A DNA stretch of 64,000 nucleotides, taken from DASVDE01 sp036381235 (GTDB lineage: Bacteria > Actinomycetota > Thermoleophilia > Solirubrobacterales > 70-9). The stretch is taken from contig DASVDE010000009.1 in NCBI GenBank assembly GCA_036381235.1, positions 8,075 through 72,074 of the forward strand, in the 5' to 3' direction. This document shows, one piece after another, positions 1-7,172 of this stretch; position 1 is the stretch's first letter; every line of letters starts with the position of its first letter. A model generated the notes under the pieces. It saw only the letters and a program-made list of their open reading frames with translations. It did not search any database and had not been told where the DNA came from. The position numbers were made by a program, and so were the translations under genes.

Positions 1-95
1 TTGCCGCCACGGTAGTTGGAGAGCCTGTAGGTCTTGTCGCCGGTACCCAGCAGCTCGAAGTCGGGGGCCGTGTCGCCTACGTCGACCTTGGCCAT
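1..95 (-). CDS. Peroxiredoxin (AhpC/TSA-Bcp type), N-terminal fragment
   Basis: Only the first 31 codons are inside the window; the gene runs off the left edge. The ATG is at 95-93. The visible protein begins MAKVDVGDTAPDFELL and continues with an LSNYRG stretch, which is the classic first beta-strand of the AhpC/TSA/Bcp thiol peroxidase fold (GdxAPdFxL...lsdyrGk). The peroxidatic cysteine would lie about 15 residues beyond the edge and cannot be checked. The gene follows the cyclophilin gene on the same strand after only 10 bases, so the two are probably co-transcribed. Peroxiredoxins reduce peroxides in the cytoplasm. The family call rests on the N-terminus alone. Confidence 0.75.
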   Translation of the reverse strand, partial: MAKVDVGDTAPDFELLGTGDKTYRLSNYRGG

Positions 96-105
96 GAGGT
101 CCGGG

Positions 106-783
106 CTAGCCGTTCTCGATCGTGATCTTCTTGATCACGACGATCTGTTTCGGTTTCTCGGTGGGCGTGCCGAGCGCGCCGATGCGGTCGACGACGTCCA
201 TGCCCCCGCTTACCTTGCCCACAAGGGCATAGTCCGGCGGCAACCCGGCGTCGGCACCGGTGACGACGTAGAACTGGCTGCCGGAGCGCCCGGGGGGCTC
301 GGCGGAGCTCTTCGCCATCGCGACGATCCCCTTGGTGTAGGCGAGATTCGCTGGGGGCTTCTCGTCGACGCTGTAACCGGGACCGCCGGTGCCGTTGCCG
401 AGTGGATCGCCGCCCTGGATCACGAAGCCCGGGACGATCCTGTGGAACGCCAGGCCGTCGTAGAAGCCCTTCCGTGAGAGGTAGACGAAGGAGTTGGTCG
501 TCTTCGGCGCGCGGGTCGTGTCGAGGGCGATCTCGAAGGTTCCGCAGCTGGTGTCGACCACCGCGGTCAGCTTCTCGCCCTTCTTCACCGTCTGCTTCGG
601 AGCCTTCAGGCTGACCTGCTTTGGCTCCGGCGCCGGAACCTGCTCACAGCCGGCGGCGCTCGCCGTGGTGCTGGAATCGTCGTCGCCGCCGCTGCGTCCG
701 ATCAGGATCGCGGCAACGACGGCGATCGCAATCGCGGCGAAGATCGCAAGGAAGATCAGTCGGCGGTCGGTTTTCCCCTCCAT
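106..783 (-). CDS. Membrane-anchored cyclophilin-type peptidyl-prolyl cis-trans isomerase
   Basis: The 225-residue protein has a short basic N-terminus and one membrane segment (about residues 9-29). A Ser/Thr/Asp-rich linker follows, then a cyclophilin domain from about residue 70 to the end. Family marks are TSCGTFEIAL, the FHRIVPGFVIQGGDP active-site segment (catalytic Arg at about 115) and GSQFYVV. Cyclophilins catalyse cis-trans isomerisation of Xaa-Pro bonds. The N-terminal anchor, or uncleaved signal/lipoprotein-like start, places the domain outside the membrane, where it would assist folding of exported proteins. The Cys at position 46 lies too far from the N-terminus for a normal lipobox, so a signal-anchor is more likely. 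The gene precedes the peroxiredoxin fragment by 10 bases. Confidence in family is very high, in localisation moderate. Confidence 0.93.
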   Translation of the reverse strand: MEGKTDRRLIFLAIFAAIAIAVVAAILIGRSGGDDDSSTTASAAGCEQVPAPEPKQVSLKAPKQTVKKGEKLTAVVDTSCGTFEIALDTTRAPKTTNSFVYLSRKGFYDGLAFHRIVPGFVIQGGDPLGNGTGGPGYSVDEKPPANLAYTKGIVAMAKSSAEPPGRSGSQFYVVTGADAGLPPDYALVGKVSGGMDVVDRIGALGTPTEKPKQIVVIKKITIENG

Positions 784-806
784 CGACGCGCAAGACTAAT
801 GAAACC

Positions 807-1295
807 GTGCCTTCGCCAACGCTCACCCTGCTGGCCACGGCGGTGCTCCACGTTCCCAAGGCGCCGGAGCGCGTGCTGGAGGTCGAATGCGGCGATGGCG
901 AGCGCACGATGTTCCTTGCCCGCGAGTTCCCCACCGCGCGGGTGCGGGGCGTCGACGGCTCCGAGGAGGCGATCCGCAAGCTCGTGGCGGAAACAGGCCT
1001 CGACCCGGAAGGTCGGCTCGCCTTCAAGCGGGGCAAGCGACGCTCCCTCCCCTTCCCCGACGAGCAGTTCGACCTCGTCGTCCAAGTCGGTGGCCCTGTC
1101 TTCCTGCGCGAGATATCGCGCGTGCTGCGGCCCACGGGCCATCTGCTCTACGCCCAAAGCGCCTCGCGCTGGTTCTCGCCTCGGACCGACCCACGGAGAC
1201 TGCGACGCAGCTTCGAACGACACGGCTTCGAGACAGTCGAGATCGACGAGACGCCCGACGGTAGCTTCTACCTGGGTTGCCTCACCGGCTCCTGA
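807..1295 (+). CDS. Class I SAM-dependent methyltransferase, small
   Basis: A 162-residue protein is read from the GTG at 807. This is the first start after the divergent cyclophilin gene ends at 783, so the longer upstream reading frame is not credible. Motif I appears as RVLEVECGDGERTMFLA, the acidic residue at the end of beta-2 as VRGVDGS, and motif IV as FDLVVQVGGP. LREISRVLRPTGHLLY follows and is typical of methyltransferase family 11/25 proteins. Substrate unknown. The protein is at the short end for the fold and has little C-terminal substrate domain. It lies 28 bases upstream of the lipid kinase gene on the same strand and may be in the same transcript. Confidence 0.72.
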   Translation: MPSPTLTLLATAVLHVPKAPERVLEVECGDGERTMFLAREFPTARVRGVDGSEEAIRKLVAETGLDPEGRLAFKRGKRRSLPFPDEQFDLVVQVGGPVFLREISRVLRPTGHLLYAQSASRWFSPRTDPRRLRRSFERHGFETVEIDETPDGSFYLGCLTGS

Positions 1296-1323
1296 GCGCC
1301 CCGCGAAATAGGCTGCACGCTCC

Positions 1324-2211
1324 ATGGACATCGAGGGAATGCCCCTGGCGCTGCTCGTCAACCCGCACTCGGCGGGCGGCAGGACTCTGAAGCTGCTGCC
1401 GCGAGTGGAAGCGGCGCTGGATGCGCGGCGGATCGTCTTCAGGGTGCAGCAGACTCGGGGGCTCGAACACGGCGTGGCGCAGGCGCTTCACGCGGTCGAA
1501 GCCGGAGAGGTGCCGGTGGTGATGAGCGGCGATGGCCTGGTGGGGGCGGTCGGCGGCGCCCTGGCGGGGGCGGAGACGCCGCTGGGGTTGATTCCCGGCG
1601 GCCGCGGCAATGACCTGGCGCGGGTTCTCGGCATCCCTGACGACCCCGAGGGGGCGGTCGAGGTGCTGGCCGCCGGGGAGACACGACGGATCGACGTCGG
1701 CGAGGCCAACGGCAAGCGCTTCCTCGGCATCGCCAGCATCGGCTTTGACTCCGAGGCCAACCGGATCGCCAACGAGACGAAGCTGCTGCGCGGCAACCTC
1801 GTCTACGCCTACGGAGCGCTGAAGGCATTGCTCGGGTGGAAGCCTGTCCGCTTCACGATCCGCGTTGACGACGAGCGGATGCGCTTCACCGGCTACTCGG
1901 TCTCCGCCGCCAACAACCGGGCTTATGGTGGCGGCATGTTCATCGCCCCCAACGCCGATCTCTCCGACGGGCAGTTCGACGTCATCACCGTGGGCAAGGT
2001 CGGAAAGCTGAAGTTCCTGGGTAACCTGCCGAAGGTGTTCAAGGGCACTCACGTCGAGGAGGACGAGGTGGGCGTCTTCCGAGCACCCCATCTTGAGCTG
2101 AGCGCCAGCCGTCCGCTCCCCGTCTATGCCGACGGGGAGCACCTCACCGACCTGCCCGTCACGCTGCGCCTGCTGCCGCGGGCACTGAGCGTGCTGGCCC
2201 CCGGCGGGTGA
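1324..2211 (+). CDS. Diacylglycerol/lipid kinase family protein (DagK-like)
   Basis: This 295-residue protein has the diacylglycerol-kinase catalytic fold. It begins with LLVNPHSAGGRT (nucleotide-binding N-terminus), followed by the GDG loop and LGLIPGGRGNDLARVLGIP. The C-terminal beta-rich domain contains the NNRAYGGGMFIAPNADLSDGQFDV stretch that is conserved in DgkB/YegS/BmrU proteins. Members phosphorylate diacylglycerol, sphingosine-like or other lipid alcohols at the membrane using ATP. The usual GGDGT motif is written SGDGL here, so the threonine is replaced. The stop overlaps the GTG start of murT (GTGA at 2208-2211), which ties it to lipid II/cell-envelope functions. The exact lipid substrate cannot be read from the sequence. 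Confidence 0.88.
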   Translation: MDIEGMPLALLVNPHSAGGRTLKLLPRVEAALDARRIVFRVQQTRGLEHGVAQALHAVEAGEVPVVMSGDGLVGAVGGALAGAETPLGLIPGGRGNDLARVLGIPDDPEGAVEVLAAGETRRIDVGEANGKRFLGIASIGFDSEANRIANETKLLRGNLVYAYGALKALLGWKPVRFTIRVDDERMRFTGYSVSAANNRAYGGGMFIAPNADLSDGQFDVITVGKVGKLKFLGNLPKVFKGTHVEEDEVGVFRAPHLELSASRPLPVYADGEHLTDLPVTLRLLPRALSVLAPGG

Positions 2212-3590
2212 GCGGCGGGCCGCTGTTCGGCGTCAAGGTCGCCCTGGCGAAGGTGATCGGCGGCGCCAGCCGTGCCAGCGGTCGCGGCGGCGGCACCACC
2301 CTGCCCGGCAGGGTCCTTCTGCGCCTCGCCCCCGATGCGATTGCGCGGCTCGGCGCCGGACTCGACCGCGGCGTGACGATCGTCAGCGCCACCAACGGCA
2401 AGACGACGACCGCGGGAATGATTGCGGCAATTCTCGCCGCGGAGGGTCGTGCACCGGTCCACAACCGTGCCGGCTCGAACATGACCTGGGGCGTGGCCAC
2501 GGCTCTGCTGGAGCAGGATGGCCGCGAGGGCCTTTTCGAGGTCGACGAGGCATGGCTGCCCCGGGTGACCGAGCAGCTCGGCCCCTCGCTGATCGTCCTC
2601 GGGAACCTCTTTCGAGACCAACTCGACCGCTACGGGGAGATGGAGGCGCTGGCCGACGATTGGGCTGCGACGGTTGCGGGACGGGCGGGCCGCTCTCACT
2701 TCGCGCTCAACGCCGACGACCCGCTGATCGCAGACCTCGGCCGCGATCTCGAGGGCGCGCGACGAGAAGGCGTCGTCTACTTCGGGGTCGAGGATCCCTC
2801 CCAGGCCCTGCCCGAGCTACAGCACGCGTTCGATGCCAAGCACTGCCGTCGCTGCGGGCGTCCCTATGTCTATGAGCGCGCCTTCGTCGGCCATCTCGGC
2901 CATTACTCCTGCCCCAACTGCGGGGCGCAGCGGCCGCGGCCGGAGGTGGCGGCAACCCGAATTGAGCTGCGGGGAATGGAGGGCTCGACGAGCAAGGTCC
3001 GCACGCCCGCCGGCGAGATCGAGCTGAAGCTTCCCCTCCCCGGTCTGTACAACGTCTACAACGCGCTGGCGGCGGTTGCGGCGGGGATCGAGCTTGGCGT
3101 CGAGCCGCGGCGGATCGCCGCCGCGCTGGCTGAGATGGAGGCGGCATTTGGCCGGGTCGAGACGATCGAGGTCGGCGGCAAGCCGGTTTCGATCCTTCTG
3201 ATCAAGAACCCGACGGGGGCCAACGAGGTGCTTCGCACCCTCGAGCTGGAGGCCGACGAAGACGGTCTCGACCTCTGGATCGGCCTCAACGACAAGATCG
3301 CCGACGGGCGCGACGTCTCCTGGGTGTGGGACGCCGATTTCGAGCTGCTGGAGGGGGCCGTGCGGAAGGTGACGTGCGCGGGGACTCGGGCGCCGGAGAT
3401 GGCGCTGCGGCTTAAATACGCGGGATGGGCCGAGGACAGGATCGCGGTCGAGCCCGAGATCGCCCGCTCACTAGATCAGGCGGTCCAGGATGCGCCGGGT
3501 CGCCTTTTCGCGCTGCCGACCTACACCGCGCTGATCGCGCTGCGCAAGCTTCTGGCGGCGCGGGGCCTCGCGCGGGAGTTCTGGCGATGA
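2208..3590 (+). CDS. murT: Lipid II isoglutaminyl synthase, Mur-ligase subunit MurT
   Basis: MurT and GatD together amidate the alpha-carboxyl of D-Glu in the lipid II stem peptide using ATP and glutamine-derived ammonia. The 460-residue protein has a Mur-ligase central domain with P-loop ATNGKTTT (residues 61-68). A Cys4 zinc ribbon is inserted in it (Cys213, Cys216, Cys235, Cys238: CRRC...CPNC), as is typical of MurT. The C-terminal DUF1727 domain carries KNPTGANEVLRTL and WIGLNDKIADGRDVSWVWD, characteristic of the family. The GTG start at 2208 overlaps the previous stop, and its own stop overlaps the next ATG (ATGA at 3587-3590). gatD is two genes downstream, not adjacent as is usual. Confidence is high because both partner genes are present. 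Confidence 0.95.
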   Translation: MSGGPLFGVKVALAKVIGGASRASGRGGGTTLPGRVLLRLAPDAIARLGAGLDRGVTIVSATNGKTTTAGMIAAILAAEGRAPVHNRAGSNMTWGVATALLEQDGREGLFEVDEAWLPRVTEQLGPSLIVLGNLFRDQLDRYGEMEALADDWAATVAGRAGRSHFALNADDPLIADLGRDLEGARREGVVYFGVEDPSQALPELQHAFDAKHCRRCGRPYVYERAFVGHLGHYSCPNCGAQRPRPEVAATRIELRGMEGSTSKVRTPAGEIELKLPLPGLYNVYNALAAVAAGIELGVEPRRIAAALAEMEAAFGRVETIEVGGKPVSILLIKNPTGANEVLRTLELEADEDGLDLWIGLNDKIADGRDVSWVWDADFELLEGAVRKVTCAGTRAPEMALRLKYAGWAEDRIAVEPEIARSLDQAVQDAPGRLFALPTYTALIALRKLLAARGLAREFWR

Positions 3591-4324
3591 CGCGTGAAGC
3601 GGGCGCCACCCGCCCGATCGACGTCATCTGGCAGGACGTCGAGTGCGGGGCCTACGCGGCGGATTTGAAGCTGTGGGAGGAGCTCGCCGACCAGGCGCAC
3701 GGGCGAATCCTGGATCTGGGCTGCGGGATCGGGCGAGTGGCACTGCACCTGGCGCGGCGAGGACACTCGGTCACCGGGCTGGATTCGGACTCCGCCCTGC
3801 TTGCCGCCTTCTCGGAGAGGATCGGCGAGCTGCCTGCCGACGGAGCGCTTGGGGACGCGCGACAGTTCGAGCTCGAGGCCGAGTTCGAACTGACACTGGG
3901 TCCGATGCAGTTGGTGCAGCTGTTTGCCGACAAGGGCGAGCGGGTCGCCTGCATGCGGTGCGTTGCCGCGCACCTTCGACCCGGCGGCCTGGCCGCGTTT
4001 GCCATCGTCGAGGAGATGCCCGACTCCGAAGCCGGCGCCGCTCCCCTGCCCGATGTCCGCGAGATCGACGGCTGGGTCTACTCCAGCCTGCCCTTGGACG
4101 CGACGATCGACGCGGGCTCGATCGTCGTACGGCGTTTGCGCCAAATCGTCTCCCCCACAGGCGAGCTGGAAGAGGAGGGGAACGAGATCCGGCTCTCGAC
4201 CCTCGCCGCCGAGGAGCTGGAACGAGAGGCGGGCGAGGCCGGCCTGCGGGCCGCGGGCCGGCGTGCGATCCCCCCCACCGAAGATCACGTCGGCTCGACG
4301 GTCGTCCTGCTGGAGGCGCCCTGA
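3587..4324 (+). CDS. SAM-dependent methyltransferase lying between murT and gatD
   Basis: The 245-residue protein starts at the ATG at 3587, which overlaps the murT stop. Motif I is GRILDLGCGIGRVALHLA, motif II GHSVTGLDSD, and the middle reads LRPGGLAAFAIVEE. It matches the general class I methyltransferase fold (Methyltransf_25/11). The C-terminal part is a beta-rich region with VSPTGELEEEGNEIRL. Its stop overlaps the gatD start (TGATG at 4322-4326), so it is translated between the two subunits of the lipid II amidation enzyme. Substrate unknown. Position suggests an envelope or peptidoglycan precursor role, but this is inference only. Confidence 0.8.
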   Translation: MTREAGATRPIDVIWQDVECGAYAADLKLWEELADQAHGRILDLGCGIGRVALHLARRGHSVTGLDSDSALLAAFSERIGELPADGALGDARQFELEAEFELTLGPMQLVQLFADKGERVACMRCVAAHLRPGGLAAFAIVEEMPDSEAGAAPLPDVREIDGWVYSSLPLDATIDAGSIVVRRLRQIVSPTGELEEEGNEIRLSTLAAEELEREAGEAGLRAAGRRAIPPTEDHVGSTVVLLEAP

Positions 4325-5061
4325 TGGAGCTGCGCGTCCTCGCTCTCTACCCCGAGCAGATGAACATCTATGCCGATCGGGGCAACATCATCTTCCTTCG
4401 CCGCCGCTGCGAATGGCGGGGGATCGGGTTCGCCTATGCCGGCGCCGGCCCCGGTGAGGCGATCGATCCGGACGCCCATGACCTCTTCTACATCGGCGGC
4501 GGTCAGGACCGCGATCAGCGCGCAGTCGCCGCCGACATGGTCGAGAGCAAGCGCGAAGCGCTCGGCGTCGCTGTCGAAGACGACGCGCCGGTACTCGCCG
4601 TCTGTGGCGGCTATCAGCTCCTGGGACACAGCTACCAGCTCGACGAGGAGAAGCTACCCGGCCTCGGCCTCGCCGACCTGGAGACCGTCCGCGAGCCGGG
4701 GGAGCGGCTGATCGGCAACGTCGCGATCGAGGTCGACTTCGGCGAGGGCCCCCGTCTACTCGCCGGCTTTGAGAATCACGGCGGCCGCACCTACCTGGGC
4801 CCGGGGGCTCAACCCCTCGGTCGCGTCATCGAGGGCTTCGGCAACAACGGCGACGACGGCTTCGAAGGAGTGCGGCGCGGCAACCTGATCGGCACCTACC
4901 TGCACGGGCCGCTGCTCCCCAAGAACGCCTGGCTCGCGGACCGGCTGATCGCTCTGGCGCTGAAACGCCGCTACGGAGCGGCACCCGAGCTGGCGCCACT
5001 CGACGATCGCCTGGAGCTGGCCGCCGAGCGGTGCGCGCGCGACGTGGCGCTGAATGCCTGA
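4324..5061 (+). CDS. gatD: Lipid II isoglutaminyl synthase, glutaminase subunit GatD
   Basis: A 245-residue class I glutamine amidotransferase of the CobB/CobQ-like type. The nucleophile Cys94 sits in VLAVCGGYQLLG, and the catalytic His is in GTYLHGPLLPKNAWLAD. The N-terminus LYPEQMNIYADRGNI is diagnostic of GatD as opposed to cobyric acid synthases. The subunit hydrolyses glutamine and channels ammonia to MurT. Its start overlaps the preceding methyltransferase stop (TGATG). Length is normal for the family. Together with MurT it indicates amidated D-iso-glutamine in the peptidoglycan. Confidence 0.94.
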   Translation: MELRVLALYPEQMNIYADRGNIIFLRRRCEWRGIGFAYAGAGPGEAIDPDAHDLFYIGGGQDRDQRAVAADMVESKREALGVAVEDDAPVLAVCGGYQLLGHSYQLDEEKLPGLGLADLETVREPGERLIGNVAIEVDFGEGPRLLAGFENHGGRTYLGPGAQPLGRVIEGFGNNGDDGFEGVRRGNLIGTYLHGPLLPKNAWLADRLIALALKRRYGAAPELAPLDDRLELAAERCARDVALNA

Positions 5062-5091
5062 AAGACCATCCCACCGGGTACAAAGGATGCG

Positions 5092-7167
5092 TTGGGATCG
5101 ATACGTGTCATTCCGATTGTCGCGCTGCTCTCGCTCGCGGCGCTACCCGCTGCCGCGAGTGCTGCGCCGACCTGCGCCGAGGGCCCGGAAACCGTTGGCG
5201 ACACGATCATCGGCACGCCTTGCGACGACACGATTCGCATGCCGCGCAGCGTCACGACCGCCTACGGCGAGGGTGGCAACGACACCATCTTCGGCCAGCG
5301 CGGCAATGACCGTCTTTTCGGCGGCTTCGGCGACGATCGTCTGTACGGCGGCATCGGCGACGACCAGCTGCGCGGCGGCGGTGGGAACGACCTGCTCTCC
5401 GGCGGCTTCGGCGCCGACTCGATCCTCGACGGCGAAGACGGGAACGACCTCGTCCGGGGCGATGCCACGATCGATGACATCCAGAACACGGGCGACGGGT
5501 TTGACACGCTCAGCTACGCGACAGGCGTCACGCCCGGCTTCTTCGACCGCACCGGAATCTCCGACTACGACGGTCTGCCAACCGGCAGGGAAGGGCGCGG
5601 TGCATACATCGACCTGGGGGGCGGCCTGGGGGACAACGGCCTCGCGCCGGCCGGCGGCGGTGTCGACCTCGACATCGACGGAGAAGGCTTCGAGCGAGTG
5701 ATCGGCACGCCCTTCTCCGACTTCATCGTCGGCACCGCGGGCGACGAGGAGATCTATGGCGGAGGCGGCGCCGACGTGATCCTGGGCGGAGGAGGCGCCG
5801 ACCTCGCCTTCGGCGGCGCGGAGGGCGACTATTGCGACGCGACGACGAGCTCCGAATGCGAGTTCGGCGGCACCGACAAAGAGGTTGACCCCCGTGATCC
5901 GGCCACGGTGAGCGCCGGCGAGATGGCGCCGCAGAGCAACGGAGCGCCGGCGCTCTACCTGACCGGCAGCGACGGGAACGACGCCCTCGTGGCCGCTTAC
6001 TCCCAGGAAAGCGATGAGACCGTCCTCATCGCTAACGGAGTCGAGGTCGGCGCCTTCCCCGATCCTCCCGACTCGGTGGTCCTCGCCGGCCTCGCCGGCG
6101 AGGACACGGTCTCAGCGACCGGCTTCCCGCCGACCACATCGGTGATCGTGCTCGGCAACGACGGCGCCGACGAGCTGACCGGCGATGCCACTGAGGACGC
6201 AGTCGTCGATGGGCCCGGGGACGACTTCGTCAACGCCGCCGCCGGCGACGATGCCGTTCCCAATAACGAGGGCGGCGACGAGCTCCACGCCGGGCCGGGT
6301 GAGGATCTCTTCGTCTCCGATGCCGTCTGCGAGGGCGACATGTTGGATGGCGGCGCCGACCGCGACAACGCCAACTGGGCCAATTTCGACTCAGGCATCG
6401 TCATCGACATGGCGGCCGGACGGGCCGGCCTGGTCGGCCCTGGCGGCGAAACGCAGTGCCCCGGCGGTGCGCTGACCACGCTGAGCGCGATCGAGGACGT
6501 CGAGGGCAGCAACCTCGATGACGTCCTGCTCGGCGACGGAGGGGCGAACCAGCTGCTTGGCCGTTTTGGCGACGATTCCTATTTCGCCGCCGCCGGCGAC
6601 GACCTCATCCTCGCCAACTCCGGTGACGGGGACGTCGCGATCGATTGCGGCGAGGGCTTCGACACCGCTCTCGTCGACCATCCCCAGTACGGCGACCCGA
6701 CCCCCGTCGACTGCGAGTCGGTCGAGGCGCGTGACCCGAACAGCTTCCGCCCGCCCGACACTCCGCCCAATCCCAACCCTCCCGCCTCCGACCAGCCACC
6801 CGCCTCGCAGCCACAAGCGCCGATCGTGCTGCCCTACCGCGACCGCCTCGCGCCGCGGACGCGCCTCCTGCACCGTCCTTCGCGGCGAGCGCTCATCACC
6901 TCTCACCGTCGGCGCCGAGTCGTCTTCGCCTTCGCCTCCAGCGAGCCCGGCGGCTTTCTCTGCAAGATCGACCACCGGCGCTTCAAGCGCTGCAGCTCGC
7001 CCCGCTCCTACCTCCTGCGATCGGGCCGGCATTCGTTCCGCGTCTTTGCCGTCGACGCGAGCGGCAATCGCGACATCTCGCCGGTCGTCTTCAAATTCGT
7101 CATTCGCCAAGTTCGGCTCGAGCGTGTGGCCTATCACTCGGCCCGCGAAGCCGCTTTGCAAGACTGA
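5092..7167 (+). CDS. Secreted RTX-like calcium-binding repeat protein with C-terminal Ig-like domain
   Basis: 691 residues. The best start is TTG 5092, four bases after an AAAGGA ribosome-binding site and followed at once by a Sec signal peptide (VIPIVALLSLAALPAAASA). Residues about 45-125 carry consecutive GGxGxDxLxGG nonapeptides (GGNDTIFG, GNDRLFGG, GDDRLYGG, GDDQLRGG, GNDLLSGG). A second group follows at about 215-245 and degenerate copies continue to about 520. These bind Ca2+ in a parallel beta-roll. A Pro-rich linker (PPDTPPNPNPPAS) leads to a C-terminal beta-sandwich with two cysteines (GGFLCKIDHRRFKRC), similar to Ig-like modules of other actinobacterial surface proteins. No protease or lipase catalytic motif was seen. 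Likely secreted or wall-associated; function unknown. Confidence 0.85.
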   Translation: MGSIRVIPIVALLSLAALPAAASAAPTCAEGPETVGDTIIGTPCDDTIRMPRSVTTAYGEGGNDTIFGQRGNDRLFGGFGDDRLYGGIGDDQLRGGGGNDLLSGGFGADSILDGEDGNDLVRGDATIDDIQNTGDGFDTLSYATGVTPGFFDRTGISDYDGLPTGREGRGAYIDLGGGLGDNGLAPAGGGVDLDIDGEGFERVIGTPFSDFIVGTAGDEEIYGGGGADVILGGGGADLAFGGAEGDYCDATTSSECEFGGTDKEVDPRDPATVSAGEMAPQSNGAPALYLTGSDGNDALVAAYSQESDETVLIANGVEVGAFPDPPDSVVLAGLAGEDTVSATGFPPTTSVIVLGNDGADELTGDATEDAVVDGPGDDFVNAAAGDDAVPNNEGGDELHAGPGEDLFVSDAVCEGDMLDGGADRDNANWANFDSGIVIDMAAGRAGLVGPGGETQCPGGALTTLSAIEDVEGSNLDDVLLGDGGANQLLGRFGDDSYFAAAGDDLILANSGDGDVAIDCGEGFDTALVDHPQYGDPTPVDCESVEARDPNSFRPPDTPPNPNPPASDQPPASQPQAPIVLPYRDRLAPRTRLLHRPSRRALITSHRRRRVVFAFASSEPGGFLCKIDHRRFKRCSSPRSYLLRSGRHSFRVFAVDASGNRDISPVVFKFVIRQVRLERVAYHSAREAALQD

Positions 7168-7172
7168 GCCGG

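Noticed and set aside
3425..3586. N-terminal extension of the methyltransferase between murT and gatD
   Set aside because: These codons lie inside the murT 3' end in another frame and encode Arg/Ala-rich shadow sequence. The ATG at 3587 overlaps the murT stop as neighbouring genes do.
5260..5480. Short tandem repeat array that might be taken for CRISPR or a satellite
   Set aside because: It is the in-frame RTX nonapeptide coding repeat, with 27-base periodicity, degenerate at third positions and without spacers.
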